Below, one piece after another: positions 1 to 9,361 of a stretch of DNA of 64,000 nt. Position numbers and translations under genes: made by a program. Under the pieces are notes generated by a model. It made no database searches and was not told the origin of the DNA. It saw only the letters and a program-made list of their open reading frames with translations. The DNA lies in the NCBI GenBank assembly GCA_029547705.1, contig JAKPOU010000042.1, positions 362,197-426,196 on the forward strand, read 5' to 3'. Each line of letters opens with the position of its first letter. Within the stretch, counting starts at the first letter, position 1. Source of the stretch: Bacteroidota bacterium (GTDB lineage: Bacteria > Bacteroidota > Bacteroidia > Bacteroidales > VadinHA17).

Positions 1-878
1 GCAAAGGCGTTTCTTCCCACTATGGCCTTGTTTGCCTGGACGGGCATGCTCATCAGATTTGATACCAGCCTGCTGGTTTTGTAGATAAGTGTGGAATTGA
101 TGCTGGTTTCCAGGTTCAGGTCGTGGTGGCTCTTTATGATCATTGCCACTTCTTCCAGTGAGGTGTTTCCCGCTCTTTCCCCTATGCCGTTAATGGTTAC
201 CTCAACCTGTCTGGCCCCGTTAAGGACTCCCATCATGGTATTGGCCGTGGCCATTCCGAGATCGTTGTGACAATGGGTGGATATGATTGCCTTGTCAATG
301 TTCCTTACATTCTCCTTCAGATATCTTATTTTGCTGCCGTATTCCAGTGGCATGCAATAGCCGGTTGTATCGGGAATATTCACCACTGTTGCCCCGGCAT
401 CAATGACGGCTTCAATGACTCTTGCCAGAAACTCATTTTCACTGCGGCCCGCATCTTCAGCATAGAATTCCACATCCTCAACAAATTTCTTCGCGTACTT
501 CACGGCATCGGCAGCCCTTCTGAGTATCTCCTCCGGAGTTGCCTTGATCTTGTAGCGCATATGGTAGTCTGAAACACCTATCCCGGTATGGATCCTCTTC
601 TTCTTAGCAAACTGAAGAGATTCTGCTGCCACTTCAATATCCTTTTTTACTGCCCTTGTGAGAGCGCAGATAACAGGATTTGATACAGCTTTGGATATCT
701 CAACCACCGAATTGAAATCTCCCGGACTGGAGATCGGAAAACCGGCTTCAAGCACATCAACCCCGAGTTCCTCGAGGGCTTTGGCTACCTGTATCTTCTC
801 AATGGTGTTCAGCTGGCAACCCGGCACCTGCTCTCCGTCCCTCAGGGTTGTGTCGAAAATGATTACTTTTTCAGTCAT
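1..878 (-). CDS. leuA: 2-isopropylmalate synthase, 3' part beyond the window
   Basis: First committed step of leucine synthesis: condenses acetyl-CoA with 2-oxoisovalerate. The gene starts at the ATG complementary to 876-878 and reads open to the left edge, giving about 292 N-terminal residues. Visible family motifs are the DTTLRDGEQ metal/substrate motif near residue 9, THCHNDLG in the middle of the barrel, and [12 protein letters not shown] after it. Only the catalytic TIM barrel is seen; the C-terminal leucine-feedback domain would lie outside. It sits 24 bases after ilvC and is the last visible gene of the ilv operon. Citramalate synthase or homocitrate synthase are related alternatives, but placement after ilvC favours LeuA. 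Confidence 0.95.
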   Translation of the reverse strand, partial: MTEKVIIFDTTLRDGEQVPGCQLNTIEKIQVAKALEELGVDVLEAGFPISSPGDFNSVVEISKAVSNPVICALTRAVKKDIEVAAESLQFAKKKRIHTGIGVSDYHMRYKIKATPEEILRRAADAVKYAKKFVEDVEFYAEDAGRSENEFLARVIEAVIDAGATVVNIPDTTGYCMPLEYGSKIRYLKENVRNIDKAIISTHCHNDLGMATANTMMGVLNGARQVEVTINGIGERAGNTSLEEVAMIIKSHHDLNLETSINSTLIYKTSRLVSNLMSMPVQANKAIVGRNAF

Positions 879-902
879 ATATTTAATAAAATGTTGGTTT
901 GT

Positions 903-1952
903 TTATTTTGTTTCCGGCCGTAATTTCCTCACGGCTGCTCCTGCCTTCCATAATTCCGAATCAGCCATCTCCCTGAGTTCGCCATCCAGTATTTCCTTGT
1001 AATTGGGAACTCCTGTCGATTTCAGTACTCTTTCACATTCCTCGCCGGATTTCACTTTTTCATACAGTTCCCTGAAAAGCGGAAGGGTGATTTCCCTGAA
1101 CCGGGGCTTCCAGTCAAGAGCTCCTCTCTGGGCTGTGGCACTGCAGTTTGAATACATCCAGTCCATACCGTTCTCGTCCACCAGTCGTATAAGGCTCTGG
1201 GTCAGTTCTTCCACGGTTTCGTTGAAAGCTTCGGAGGGACTGTGTCCGTTTTCCCTGAATACTTCATACTGGGCTTCCATTATTCCCGCGAGAGCTCCCA
1301 TAAGCACGCCGCGTTCACCTGCAAGATCGCTGTATACTTCATTTTCAAAGGTTGTGGGGAAAAGATATCCTGAACCTATGGCTATTCCCAGGGCAATTGT
1401 ACGCTCTTCAGCCTTTCCCGTAAAGTCCTGGAAAACAGAATAGCTTGAGTTGATACCGGTTCCTGCAAGATAATTCAGGCGTACGCTTCTGCCTGAGCCT
1501 TTTGGCGCAACCATTATCACGTCAACATTTTCCGGAGGAACAACTCCGGTATGGTCCTTGTACGTAACGGAGAATCCGTGTGAAAAGTAGAGGGCATCAC
1601 CTTTTTTCAGGCAGGGCTTGATCTTTGGCCATAATATACGCTGGGCGGCATCCGATACAAGATACTGGATGATGGTGCCTTTTTCCGCTGCTTCCTCAAC
1701 CGGAAACAAAGTTTTTCCCGGAACAAATCCATCTTTTACTGCCTTGTCCCAGTCAGCCTTGAATTCAGGTGCCTGGCCTATGATCACGTTTATACCATTA
1801 TCTCTCATGTTCAATGCCTGAGCCGGACCCTGAACACCGTATCCGATGACTGCAACAATTTCATCTTTAAGAATTTCGCGTGCTTTGGACAAAGGGAATT
1901 CTTCTCTTGTAACTACATTCTCAATAACTCCTCCAAAATCAATTTTTGCCAT
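903..1952 (-). CDS. ilvC: ketol-acid reductoisomerase (NADP+)
   Basis: Converts 2-acetolactate or 2-aceto-2-hydroxybutyrate to the 2,3-dihydroxy acids of valine and isoleucine synthesis, with Mg2+ and NADPH. At 349 residues it is a short class I enzyme. The N-terminal Rossmann domain shows VIGYGVQGPAQAL around residue 36. The knotted C-terminal domain carries the acidic metal site in DLAGERGVLMGALAGIMEAQYE-like sequence (written here in two parts: DLAGERGVLMG, then IMEAQYE), with a conserved EELTQSLIRLV and SNCSATAQRGALDW later on. It lies between ilvN (83-base gap) and leuA (24-base gap) and is expected to be co-transcribed and controlled by the leader attenuator upstream of ilvD. Confidence 0.97.
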   Translation of the reverse strand: MAKIDFGGVIENVVTREEFPLSKAREILKDEIVAVIGYGVQGPAQALNMRDNGINVIIGQAPEFKADWDKAVKDGFVPGKTLFPVEEAAEKGTIIQYLVSDAAQRILWPKIKPCLKKGDALYFSHGFSVTYKDHTGVVPPENVDVIMVAPKGSGRSVRLNYLAGTGINSSYSVFQDFTGKAEERTIALGIAIGSGYLFPTTFENEVYSDLAGERGVLMGALAGIMEAQYEVFRENGHSPSEAFNETVEELTQSLIRLVDENGMDWMYSNCSATAQRGALDWKPRFREITLPLFRELYEKVKSGEECERVLKSTGVPNYKEILDGELREMADSELWKAGAAVRKLRPETK

Positions 1953-2035
1953 TTTTCAAGATTTTTTAATTAATATTTTAAATTATGCAGTAACCCTTTC
2001 CGTTCCCGGGGGGGACAGAAGAGTTATTTTATCAG

Positions 2036-2593
2036 TTAATTAAGGACCGGCTCACCGGGTGTTTTCCGGCTTGCCTCGTCAAGTTCCTTCAGGTAATGGG
2101 TCAGTTCCTTTACCTGCTTTGTTATTGCCACCCTTCCCGACCGTGCAAACTGCAGAACCCCGTATGTCTCCAGTTTTTCGAGCAGCTCGTTTATCTCGCT
2201 CTTGTGGCCTGTCTTTTCAATCACTATATATTCCGGGGAAACAACCAGTATTCTGGCGTTATAGTGTTTAACCATCCTTTCCAGAATATCGCCTGTCATA
2301 ATGCTTTTGGCCGATACCTTGAACAGGGCGATTTCCTGGTAAATTATCTGATCGGACGTGTGTACAAACACTTTCAGCACCTCAACCAGCTTTTCTATCT
2401 GCCGTGAAATCTTGCGGACCATGTCGGGTGTTACCTCAACCACCAGGGTAAGGAGGTGAACGCCTTTTACGGCCGATTCCGAAGCAGTCAGGCTTTCTAT
2501 GTTCACCTGTCTCCGTGTCAGGATAATTGTTATCTGGTTGAGAATACCTATATGGTTCTCACTGAAGATTGAAATGGTAAATTCCTGTTTCAT
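2036..2593 (-). CDS. ilvN: acetolactate synthase small (regulatory) subunit
   Basis: Regulatory partner of IlvB that confers valine feedback and raises activity of the large subunit. The 185-residue protein begins with an ACT domain (FTISIFSENHIGILNQIT, residues about 4-21), in which small-molecule effectors bind, followed by a second ACT-like half (VSAKSIMTGDILERMVKHY region onward). The ATG is complementary to 2591-2593. It follows ilvB after a 125-base gap in which I see no gene, and precedes ilvC. The C-terminal tail after about residue 165 is variable and charged. Confidence 0.95.
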   Translation of the reverse strand: MKQEFTISIFSENHIGILNQITIILTRRQVNIESLTASESAVKGVHLLTLVVEVTPDMVRKISRQIEKLVEVLKVFVHTSDQIIYQEIALFKVSAKSIMTGDILERMVKHYNARILVVSPEYIVIEKTGHKSEINELLEKLETYGVLQFARSGRVAITKQVKELTHYLKELDEASRKTPGEPVLN

Positions 2594-2718
2594 AAATTTT
2601 ACTGTTTCATATTTTTTCCGGGGTTTCCCTCGGCTGCCCTGCCCTTACTCAGGTAATCACCCTGATGTCATGGGCTGCATGCAGTACCGAAGTTTCTCTC
2701 CCTTTATTGGTCAGATTT

Positions 2719-4464
2719 TTATCCTTTATAATTAAGTGTTACCTGCGAGACTGAGGCTCCGGGTTCAATCATCGGCAGAACGTTTCCTTCCTTTTCAATG
2801 AAGGTTTCCAGGATGAAGGGGCCTTCTGCCTCGAGCATTTCTTTCAGGGACTCTTCCAGGTCCTCTCTTTCGGTGATCTTTTTCGCCGGTATGCCGTATG
2901 CCGCGGCAATTCCGATAAAATCGGGATTGACCAGTTCGGTGGCAGCGTATCTTTTTTCGAAAAACATATCCTGCCACTGCCTTACCATTCCGAGGAATTC
3001 ATTATTGAGAACGACCAGTTTGACAGGCACTTTATACTGAAGTATGGTTCCCAGTTCCTGTATTGTCATCTGGAAGCCCCCGTCGCCCAGGAATGCAATA
3101 ACCTCCTTGTCCGGGGCGCCGATTTTCGCACCTATGGCGGCCGGCAGTCCGAAACCCATTGTTCCCATGCCTCCCGAGGTAACAAAGGAATTGGGATTGC
3201 TGAACCTGTAATACCTTGCTGCCGACATCTGGTTCTGGCCCACGTCGGTTACTATTATGGCATCTCCGTTTGTCATGTCGGAAACAAGTTTTACTACCTC
3301 GCCCATTCTCATGCGGCCGGAAGCCGGTTTTGTTTCCTCTTTAATAACACGGTCATATTCAATATTGTCCAGTATCCTGAATTCCCTGATCCATGATTCA
3401 TAACTGTTTTCCCTTACCATGGCGGTAAGATTCTGCAGGGCTATTTTTGCGTCACTGTGTATTTCGATATCAACCTGGATATTCTTGTTTATTTCAGCCT
3501 GGTCGATTTCTATATGGATCACCCTGGCTTTCTTTGCATAGTCATTCAGGTTTCCCGTAACACGGTCAGCGAAACGCATTCCAATGGCAATAATCAGATC
3601 AGCTTCATTTGTCAGCAGGTTGGGGGCATAGTTGCCGTGCATGCCCAGGAATCCCGCGTATTGCCTGTGTCCGGAGGGAAAAGCCGACAGGCCCAGCAGG
3701 GTTACCGCAACCGGTATCCCTGTTTTTTCCGCAAAACGGAGAAGTTCATTTTCCGCCCTCGCGAGAAGCACTCCATGACCTGCAAGAATCAGGGGTTTTT
3801 GAGCATGGTTTATCATTATCGCTGCCGATTCTATCGCTTTCATGTTAACCGGAACATTGGGATTATAGCTTCTCAGATAGGTACATTTCTCGTATCTGAA
3901 CTGAAGCTTGTTAATCTGTGCGTCCTTGGCAATATCGATCAGTACCGGCCCGGGTCTGCCCGTGGTGGCGATATAGAATGCTTTCGCCAGGACTCCGGGT
4001 ATGTCCTGTGCGTTTTTTATCTGGCAGTTCCATTTTGTTATGGGCATGGATACACCCAGTATGTCGGTTTCCTGAAAAGCATCGGTTCCTATCAGCCCCG
4101 ACACCACCTGTGCGGTGACAAGGATCATCGGGACGGAATCAAGGAAGGCGTTTGCTATTCCGGTAACAAGATTTGTGGCTCCGGGTCCCGATGTTGAAAA
4201 GCAGACTCCGGGCTTGCCTGTAACCATGGCATATGCCTGTGCAGCATGAGCAGAGCCCTGTTCATGCCTTGTGAGGATATGCTTAAGCTTGTGGTCGTAA
4301 TCCATCAGCTTGTCATATACCGGCATGATAGCTCCCCCCGGATATCCGAAAATGGTGTCAACACCCTCTTCGATGAGGCATCTCAGCAGAGCCTCTGCTC
4401 CGGTAATTTCCTCGGTTCCGTTTATTCTTTCCATTGTCTCCTGGACTTCCTTATCAGTCATCAT
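2719..4464 (-). CDS. ilvB: acetolactate synthase large (catalytic) subunit
   Basis: Thiamine-diphosphate enzyme that condenses pyruvate with pyruvate or 2-oxobutyrate. It has 581 residues, a normal family length. The N-terminal domain shows IFGYPGGAIMPVYD and the RHEQGSAHAA segment holding the ThDP-activating glutamate, then STSGPGATNLVTGIANAF. The C-terminal ThDP-binding motif runs from GDGGFQMTIQEL to VVLNNEFLGMVRQW. Two ATGs occur in tandem (MMTDKE); the second starts 3 bases later. The gene follows ilvD after a 77-base gap and precedes ilvN, so both subunits are made from one transcript. Confidence 0.97.
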   Translation of the reverse strand: MMTDKEVQETMERINGTEEITGAEALLRCLIEEGVDTIFGYPGGAIMPVYDKLMDYDHKLKHILTRHEQGSAHAAQAYAMVTGKPGVCFSTSGPGATNLVTGIANAFLDSVPMILVTAQVVSGLIGTDAFQETDILGVSMPITKWNCQIKNAQDIPGVLAKAFYIATTGRPGPVLIDIAKDAQINKLQFRYEKCTYLRSYNPNVPVNMKAIESAAIMINHAQKPLILAGHGVLLARAENELLRFAEKTGIPVAVTLLGLSAFPSGHRQYAGFLGMHGNYAPNLLTNEADLIIAIGMRFADRVTGNLNDYAKKARVIHIEIDQAEINKNIQVDIEIHSDAKIALQNLTAMVRENSYESWIREFRILDNIEYDRVIKEETKPASGRMRMGEVVKLVSDMTNGDAIIVTDVGQNQMSAARYYRFSNPNSFVTSGGMGTMGFGLPAAIGAKIGAPDKEVIAFLGDGGFQMTIQELGTILQYKVPVKLVVLNNEFLGMVRQWQDMFFEKRYAATELVNPDFIGIAAAYGIPAKKITEREDLEESLKEMLEAEGPFILETFIEKEGNVLPMIEPGASVSQVTLNYKG

Positions 4465-4541
4465 AGTTTTGTCCTTTTAAAACGAAAAATATTTTACTTT
4501 CTAACTTTAGCTTTTTCCAGCTTTCGGGCTCCGGTATGTTT

Positions 4542-6368
4542 TCAGACAATTCTCACTGCTCCCTTATCCGCTGAGCTCACTATTGAAGCATAAGCCCTCA
4601 GTGAGGCGGATATCTTCCTTTCTCTGTTCCGGGGCATGAAGGCTGCATCTTTTCTCGAACACTCTTTTTGCAGTCTCGATTCTATTTCCTTTACTGTAAG
4701 TTCAACATTGATTTTCCTTCCGGGGATGTCTATTGCTATTATATCCCCGTTTTCTATTATGGCAATTGCGCCTCCGGCTGCCGCCTCGGGAGATGTATGT
4801 CCCACCGAAAGGCCCGAGGTGCCTCCCGAAAACCTTCCGTCGGTAATCAGCGCACATTCCCTGCCCAGTCCCCTTGACTTGAGGAAAGAAGTGGGATACA
4901 GCATTTCCTGCATTCCCGGTCCGCCTTTCGGACCTTCATACCTGATCACCACGGCATCTCCTGATTTTACCGTTCCGTTCAGAATCCCTTCAACGGCATC
5001 CTCCTGGGATTCAAAAACAATGGCAGGTCCTCTGAATCTGAGAAGTTCCGTATCGACACCCGCTGTTTTGACAATACAGCCGTCCTCAGCTATATTCCCG
5101 TATAAAACTGCCAGACCGCCGTCAATACTGTAGGCATTGGCCACACTCCTTATACATCCCTTTTCCCTGTCGGTGTCAAGTGATTTGTACATACTTTCAC
5201 CGGATCCCAAAACTATATTTCTTTTCATCGACGGTGCGCTCCTGTACAGATCCTCTGCCCCGGGACCGGCACTGCCACCGCTTATGTCCCAGTCGTCAAG
5301 TGCCTGTCTGAGTGTGGGATAATCAACCCGCTTTACTGAAGTATCAATCAGGTTATTCCTGCTGAGTTCACCCATTATTGCCATGATTCCGCCGGCCCTG
5401 TTAACATCCTGGACATGGTAGCTTGAGCTGGGGGCAACTTTGCATATGTTGGGGATACGGCGTGAAAGTTCATCTATATCTTTCATTGTGAAGTCCACTT
5501 CTGCTTCCCGGGCTATTGCCAGCAGATGCAGAACGGTGTTCGTGGAGCCTCCCATGGCTATGTCGAGCGCCATGGCATTCATGAAGGCTTCCCGTGTCGC
5601 TATTGAACGCGGAAGCACTGAACCGTCACCTTCAAAATAGTATCTGTCTGCAAGCGAAACGATCAGATTCGCAGCCTTTTTGATGAGTCTCAGCCGGTTG
5701 GCATGAGTAGCCAGAACCGTTCCGTTTCCCGGAAGGGCAAGGCCAAGGGCTTCATTCAGGCAATTCATTGAATTGGCAGTGAACATTCCCGAGCAGGATC
5801 CGCAGGTGGGGCAGGCTGACCTTTCAATTTCCAGGAGTTCTTCATCACTCACATTCTCATCACCGCCGTCAATCATTGCATCGATGAGGTCGATCTGCCT
5901 GTCTTTGTAAACTCCTGCTTCCATGGGTCCGCCTGAAACGAATACCACCGGGATGTTTAGCCTCATTGCGGCCATCATCATGCCGGGAGTTATTTTGTCA
6001 CAATTGCTTATGCAGATCATTGCGTCCGCACAATGCGCATTGCACATGTACTCAACACTGTCGGCAATCAGTTCCCTCGACGGAAGGGAGTAGAGCATTC
6101 CGGTATGGCCCATTGCTATGCCGTCGTCAATGGCGATGGTGTTGAATTCGGCACCAAAATAGCCATGTTTTTCAATTTCCTCTTTCACCATCTGACCGGC
6201 TCCGTGCAGGTGAACATGTCCCGGCACAAACTGTGTGAATGAGTTCACTATGGCTATTACCGGTTTGCCGAACTGGCTTTCCTTCATCCCGTTTGCACGC
6301 CAGAGGCTCCGGGCACCGGCCATCGTGCGGCCGGTCATCGTTGTTGAACTTCTGAGTTTATTTCTCAT
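4542..6368 (-). CDS. ilvD: dihydroxy-acid dehydratase (Fe-S)
   Basis: Dehydrates 2,3-dihydroxy acids to 2-oxo acids, the common third step of valine and isoleucine synthesis. The 608-residue protein has the usual IlvD length. Cluster ligands are visible in [14 protein letters not shown] and in [19 protein letters not shown]; the C-terminal swivel domain has [18 protein letters not shown]. It is the first structural gene of the operon: its ATG (complement of 6366-6368) lies about 18 bases after the T-run of the attenuator, so its transcription depends directly on readthrough of that terminator. Confidence 0.97.
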   Translation of the reverse strand: MRNKLRSSTTMTGRTMAGARSLWRANGMKESQFGKPVIAIVNSFTQFVPGHVHLHGAGQMVKEEIEKHGYFGAEFNTIAIDDGIAMGHTGMLYSLPSRELIADSVEYMCNAHCADAMICISNCDKITPGMMMAAMRLNIPVVFVSGGPMEAGVYKDRQIDLIDAMIDGGDENVSDEELLEIERSACPTCGSCSGMFTANSMNCLNEALGLALPGNGTVLATHANRLRLIKKAANLIVSLADRYYFEGDGSVLPRSIATREAFMNAMALDIAMGGSTNTVLHLLAIAREAEVDFTMKDIDELSRRIPNICKVAPSSSYHVQDVNRAGGIMAIMGELSRNNLIDTSVKRVDYPTLRQALDDWDISGGSAGPGAEDLYRSAPSMKRNIVLGSGESMYKSLDTDREKGCIRSVANAYSIDGGLAVLYGNIAEDGCIVKTAGVDTELLRFRGPAIVFESQEDAVEGILNGTVKSGDAVVIRYEGPKGGPGMQEMLYPTSFLKSRGLGRECALITDGRFSGGTSGLSVGHTSPEAAAGGAIAIIENGDIIAIDIPGRKINVELTVKEIESRLQKECSRKDAAFMPRNRERKISASLRAYASIVSSADKGAVRIV

Positions 6369-6385
6369 TTCAGATAATTTTTGAC

Positions 6386-6419
6386 AAAAAAAAGCTTCCC
6401 GGACTGATCCGGAAAGCTT
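6386..6419 (-). terminator. attenuator terminator of the ilv operon
   Basis: On the minus strand a 12-bp stem (AAGCTTTCCGGA pairing with TCCGGGAAGCTT, one G-U pair, loop TCAG) is followed by a run of T. It stands between the leader peptide and ilvD, so in its folded form it would stop transcription before the structural genes. The stem and T-run are read directly from the sequence. Confidence 0.93.
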
Positions 6420-6503
6420 CTGTATATTCTTGTGTTAATACATATTATTCCCGGATCATGCGCAGCGCACGAGAATAAGAATGAGGGCGATAATATGTAT
6501 TAA
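6406..6503 (-). promoter_or_regulatory. ilv leader pause and antiterminator segments
   Basis: Segment 1 (complement of 6490-6503, inside the leader peptide gene) is perfectly complementary over 14 bases to segment 2 (complement of 6435-6448), the pause hairpin. Just upstream of segment 2, GATCCGGGAA (complement of 6448-6457, overlapping the leader stop codon) can pair over ten bases with TTTCCGGATC (complement of 6406-6415), which is the first arm of the terminator. These pairings exclude each other. A ribosome stalled on the Leu/Ile codons would mask segment 1 and favour antitermination; one reaching the stop codon would mask the antiterminator arm and favour termination. Confidence 0.88.
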
Positions 6504-6515
6504 TCCGGTTCTCAT
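6456..6515 (-). CDS. ilv operon leader peptide
   Basis: A 19-codon reading frame translating to MRTGLIHIIALILILVRCA and ending in TGA. Ten of 19 residues are branched-chain (five Ile, four Leu, one Val), nine of them within residues 5-15, just as expected of a peptide that senses charged Ile/Leu/Val tRNAs. It starts about 16 bases after the predicted transcription start region and its stop codon overlaps the antiterminator arm. The product itself presumably has no role beyond being translated. It is too short for ordinary gene callers. Confidence 0.92.
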   Translation of the reverse strand: MRTGLIHIIALILILVRCA

Positions 6516-6537
6516 GGTTTCGTTTTTATGAGACTGA

Positions 6538-6567
6538 CAAAAGTACTTATTATTTCAATATATCAAA
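6538..6567 (-). promoter_or_regulatory. Bacteroidota-type promoter of the ilv operon
   Basis: On the minus strand TTTG (complement of 6564-6567) is followed after 18 bases by TACTTTTG (complement of 6538-6545), an exact match to the Bacteroidota -7 consensus TAnnTTTG. Transcription would start a few bases on, about 15 bases before the leader peptide ATG. The placement relative to the leader peptide makes this assignment strong. Confidence 0.8.
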
Positions 6568-6781
6568 GAAAAAAGTATTTTTTCTTGAAAATTTTATATT
6601 CCCTGTCCCGCTTCTCAGCAAAACTTTAAAAAAACGTACAGTAAATCAATAAATTAACTTTTGCGGTAAGCAGCAGCAACATCTGAAATAAAATAGTTGA
6701 TTTCTTTCCGTTTATTAACATACGGGTGATGTTGCAGTTTATCCAACAATTATTAACTTTATCACTCCGAAAGTCTGCAAT

Positions 6782-9256
6782 ATGAAACGAGGTGTCACGG
6801 TTCTGATTGTATCACTGATATTTTCATTTTGTCATGCCCAGCGGAAAATGACTGAGCCCGTCCTTCCGCCGCATTATGTAAAGACCATAAACTCACACTG
6901 GACTTTCAACTATTTTCCTGATGCAACGGAAGGCAGCGGATATGAATCTCCCCTGTATGACGATTCGAACTGGCCGGCAATAAGCATTCCCCATACATGG
7001 AACAGCTACGAAACAACCTTTGAACTGCATTCTTCCGCGGAGGGGAATACCGGCGGAACTGATAACCCGCGGTGGCGTGAGGGCCGGGGCTGGTACCGGA
7101 AACATTTCATCATCAACCCGGCGGCAGCAGGAAAAAAGATCTTCATTGAGTTTGACGGGGTTCAGAAATACTGTAAACTGTGGCTGAACGGAAAATACCT
7201 TGGTGATCACGACGGATTCCACACATCATTTGTTTTCGATATAACTGAGCATACAGTAACAGGAAAGGATAATGTCCTGGCAGTAGCTGTCAGCAATTCC
7301 GGCAGGAATCAGGCTGCCGGTTCTGCGGCTGAAGAAAACAGATTTCATATGTTTGGCGGTATATACCGTGATGTCCGGCTGATTATCACGGACCGTCTGT
7401 ATATAACACTGAAGGAGGCGGCTTCCCCTGAGAAGGGTATAATAACAGGCACACCGGCAATAAGTGAAAGGGACGGAGTTGTAAGCATCCGGGCATCGGT
7501 CAGGAATGATTATCCGGATACCCGGAAATGCATTGTCAAAACCTGTATAACCGACAGATCCGGAAGGAATGTGCAGGTGCTGAAGTCAAGGGTGAGTATC
7601 GCTCCGGGCCGGCTGTACGGCTTTGAACAGCTGTCCCGGCCCATTGCAGGACCACAACTGTGGTCTCCCGGATCACCCGCTCTGTATGGTGTGAGAACGG
7701 AAGTGACAAGCGGGGGGAAAGTTACAGATGTTTATAACAGCACCCTGGCATTTAAAAGGTTCGAATGGAATTCCGATGACAGAAGCCTCTTGCTGAATGA
7801 TGAAAAAATTGTTCTCAGGGGAGGCCGCCTGAACCCTGTTCATCCCTGGCTGGGCATTGCAATTCCCCGGTGGATGAGGGAAGCGGAAATCAGGAACATG
7901 GCTGAGAACCTCGGATATAACTATCTGGTGACGGGAATCGTTCCTGCCGACAGGTTTTTATATGAGCTGGCCGACAGGTACGGTATCATTATTATTGATG
8001 AGGAATTTTCAACGGCCCAGGCAGCTGTTGAAACCATGGCTGGCAGCAGAGATGCCGTGGCTGACAGCAAAGAGGCAGGAACTGGCAATAAAGACACCGG
8101 GGCTGGTAACAAAGACACCGGGGCTGGCAGCAAAGATACCGCAGCTGATAACAAAGAAACCGGTACTGGTACCAGAGGGGCCGTTAGTGCCGGAGAGCCG
8201 GTTAAAATCGTTGTTAAAGGCAGTCACCTCAGAACGGAGGCGGACAAAGGCTCTGTTGTTGTTATTTTCGCGGATATTGCCGACAGGGAAGGGAATCCCG
8301 TAAAGGGAACAGACAGGGTGTTCACCTGGAATGTGAGCGGACCGGCAACACTGGCAGGCTGTCCTGTTTATGTTCCGGACGACGGTTCAAATATAATAAG
8401 ATCAGACGGCAATGCCGGAATCATCACAGTCACTGTTTCTTCACCGGGACTTGCATCCGGTTCGGTGACCATTGAGGCGCTTGCCGGACAACCGGATAAC
8501 ACCGTGGTTGATGAACCGGTTCTCAGTGATGTGGGCAGAAAAAGGGTATTTGTTCCGGAACAGGCTTCCGTCTTTTCTTCTGAATCAGGACTGGAACTGG
8601 ATATTATATATAAGGATATTGACCTGGGCAGGAAAAAGCTGTCTGAATACCGCAGGGAGATAGGCCGGATCATTTCAGAAAACAATCCCCCGGCCGATTC
8701 AGCCTCCATAGAATACCGTACCCTTGTTTCCCTCCTTGCAGCCCATCTTGAGAAAAACGGGGGGATACTCAGCGCATACGATTACAATTACAATATTGGT
8801 CATTATAATAATTGCAGGGTCATCACCGGTTATGTAAATCCCTTGAAGCTACCGCAGCTGTACAAGGACTGGCTGAAAAGATATTATGCGGAGGAAATGA
8901 TTACAAAGGGGTACAGGAAAAACGCCATTGACGAAATGAACTGGCTCAACTGGATTCCGTCAGGGGGAACTGTTGCCGTCCGTCAGAAAGCCGGGCATCA
9001 CCTGTGGCCCAAAGGAACTGTAATCACTGCAACAGGCGATCTTGCTGAAATGATAGCGGCTGTTCACCCCGTTTTCAGAAAATACAGCCGCGAGGCAAAA
9101 GAACGCGCCCTTGTTTTCATTGCCAAAATGAATCCATATTTAAATAAGGGAGAGGGCGGCAGTCAACAGGATAGCAGTAAGGCAGGGAATTTCAAATATA
9201 CTGCCGGAGAATCAGTGCCAGTATTGATTCCTTTTCTTAAATTTATCTCCGAATAA
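6782..9256 (+). CDS. GH2-like exported protein lacking the catalytic barrel
   Basis: Signal peptide at residues 1-20 (cleavage near CHA/QR). Residues about 35-205 form a GH2 sugar-binding jelly roll (WRE..GWYRKHF, WLNGKYLGDHDGF), followed by a GH2 Ig-like domain to about 340 and the first strands of a GH2 barrel (LRGGRLNPVHPWLG to YGIIIIDEE, about 345-410). There the barrel stops: a low-complexity linker of seven-residue repeats (419-467) leads straight into an Ig-like C-terminal domain (about 472-570) and an unrecognised C-terminal region. The Asn-Glu acid/base and nucleophile Glu of GH2 enzymes are missing, and the HEDHP- and SHYP-type barrel motifs are altered. Family members are usually beta-galactosidases or similar; this one is probably non-catalytic, perhaps carbohydrate-binding. 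The reading frame is intact throughout. Confidence 0.85.
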   Translation: MKRGVTVLIVSLIFSFCHAQRKMTEPVLPPHYVKTINSHWTFNYFPDATEGSGYESPLYDDSNWPAISIPHTWNSYETTFELHSSAEGNTGGTDNPRWREGRGWYRKHFIINPAAAGKKIFIEFDGVQKYCKLWLNGKYLGDHDGFHTSFVFDITEHTVTGKDNVLAVAVSNSGRNQAAGSAAEENRFHMFGGIYRDVRLIITDRLYITLKEAASPEKGIITGTPAISERDGVVSIRASVRNDYPDTRKCIVKTCITDRSGRNVQVLKSRVSIAPGRLYGFEQLSRPIAGPQLWSPGSPALYGVRTEVTSGGKVTDVYNSTLAFKRFEWNSDDRSLLLNDEKIVLRGGRLNPVHPWLGIAIPRWMREAEIRNMAENLGYNYLVTGIVPADRFLYELADRYGIIIIDEEFSTAQAAVETMAGSRDAVADSKEAGTGNKDTGAGNKDTGAGSKDTAADNKETGTGTRGAVSAGEPVKIVVKGSHLRTEADKGSVVVIFADIADREGNPVKGTDRVFTWNVSGPATLAGCPVYVPDDGSNIIRSDGNAGIITVTVSSPGLASGSVTIEALAGQPDNTVVDEPVLSDVGRKRVFVPEQASVFSSESGLELDIIYKDIDLGRKKLSEYRREIGRIISENNPPADSASIEYRTLVSLLAAHLEKNGGILSAYDYNYNIGHYNNCRVITGYVNPLKLPQLYKDWLKRYYAEEMITKGYRKNAIDEMNWLNWIPSGGTVAVRQKAGHHLWPKGTVITATGDLAEMIAAVHPVFRKYSREAKERALVFIAKMNPYLNKGEGGSQQDSSKAGNFKYTAGESVPVLIPFLKFISE
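8036..8182 (+). repeat. 21-bp tandem repeats coding a heptapeptide linker
   Basis: Seven degenerate copies of a 21-base unit, coding heptads such as GTGNKDT, GAGNKDT, GAGSKDT and AADNKET (residues 419-467 of the GH2-like protein). The middle copies are nearly identical. The repeat lies exactly where the GH2 catalytic barrel would continue. Confidence 0.85.
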
Positions 9257-9361
9257 AGATAAAAAACCTGCGGCCGGGATCATGCCGGTAACAAGCGGAC
9301 TTAAGGCTGTACGGACTTTTATACCGGAAGAGGATGAAACACAAATAAAAAACTGTAAATC

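Noticed and set aside
3457..4197. 246-codon plus-strand open frame
   Set aside because: Lies entirely opposite ilvB, whose product has all family motifs; the plus-strand translation resembles no protein family.
6676..6735. Inverted repeat GCAACATC / GATGTTGC upstream of the GH2-like gene
   Set aside because: Only 8 bp with a 44-base loop; expected by chance in a region of this size.
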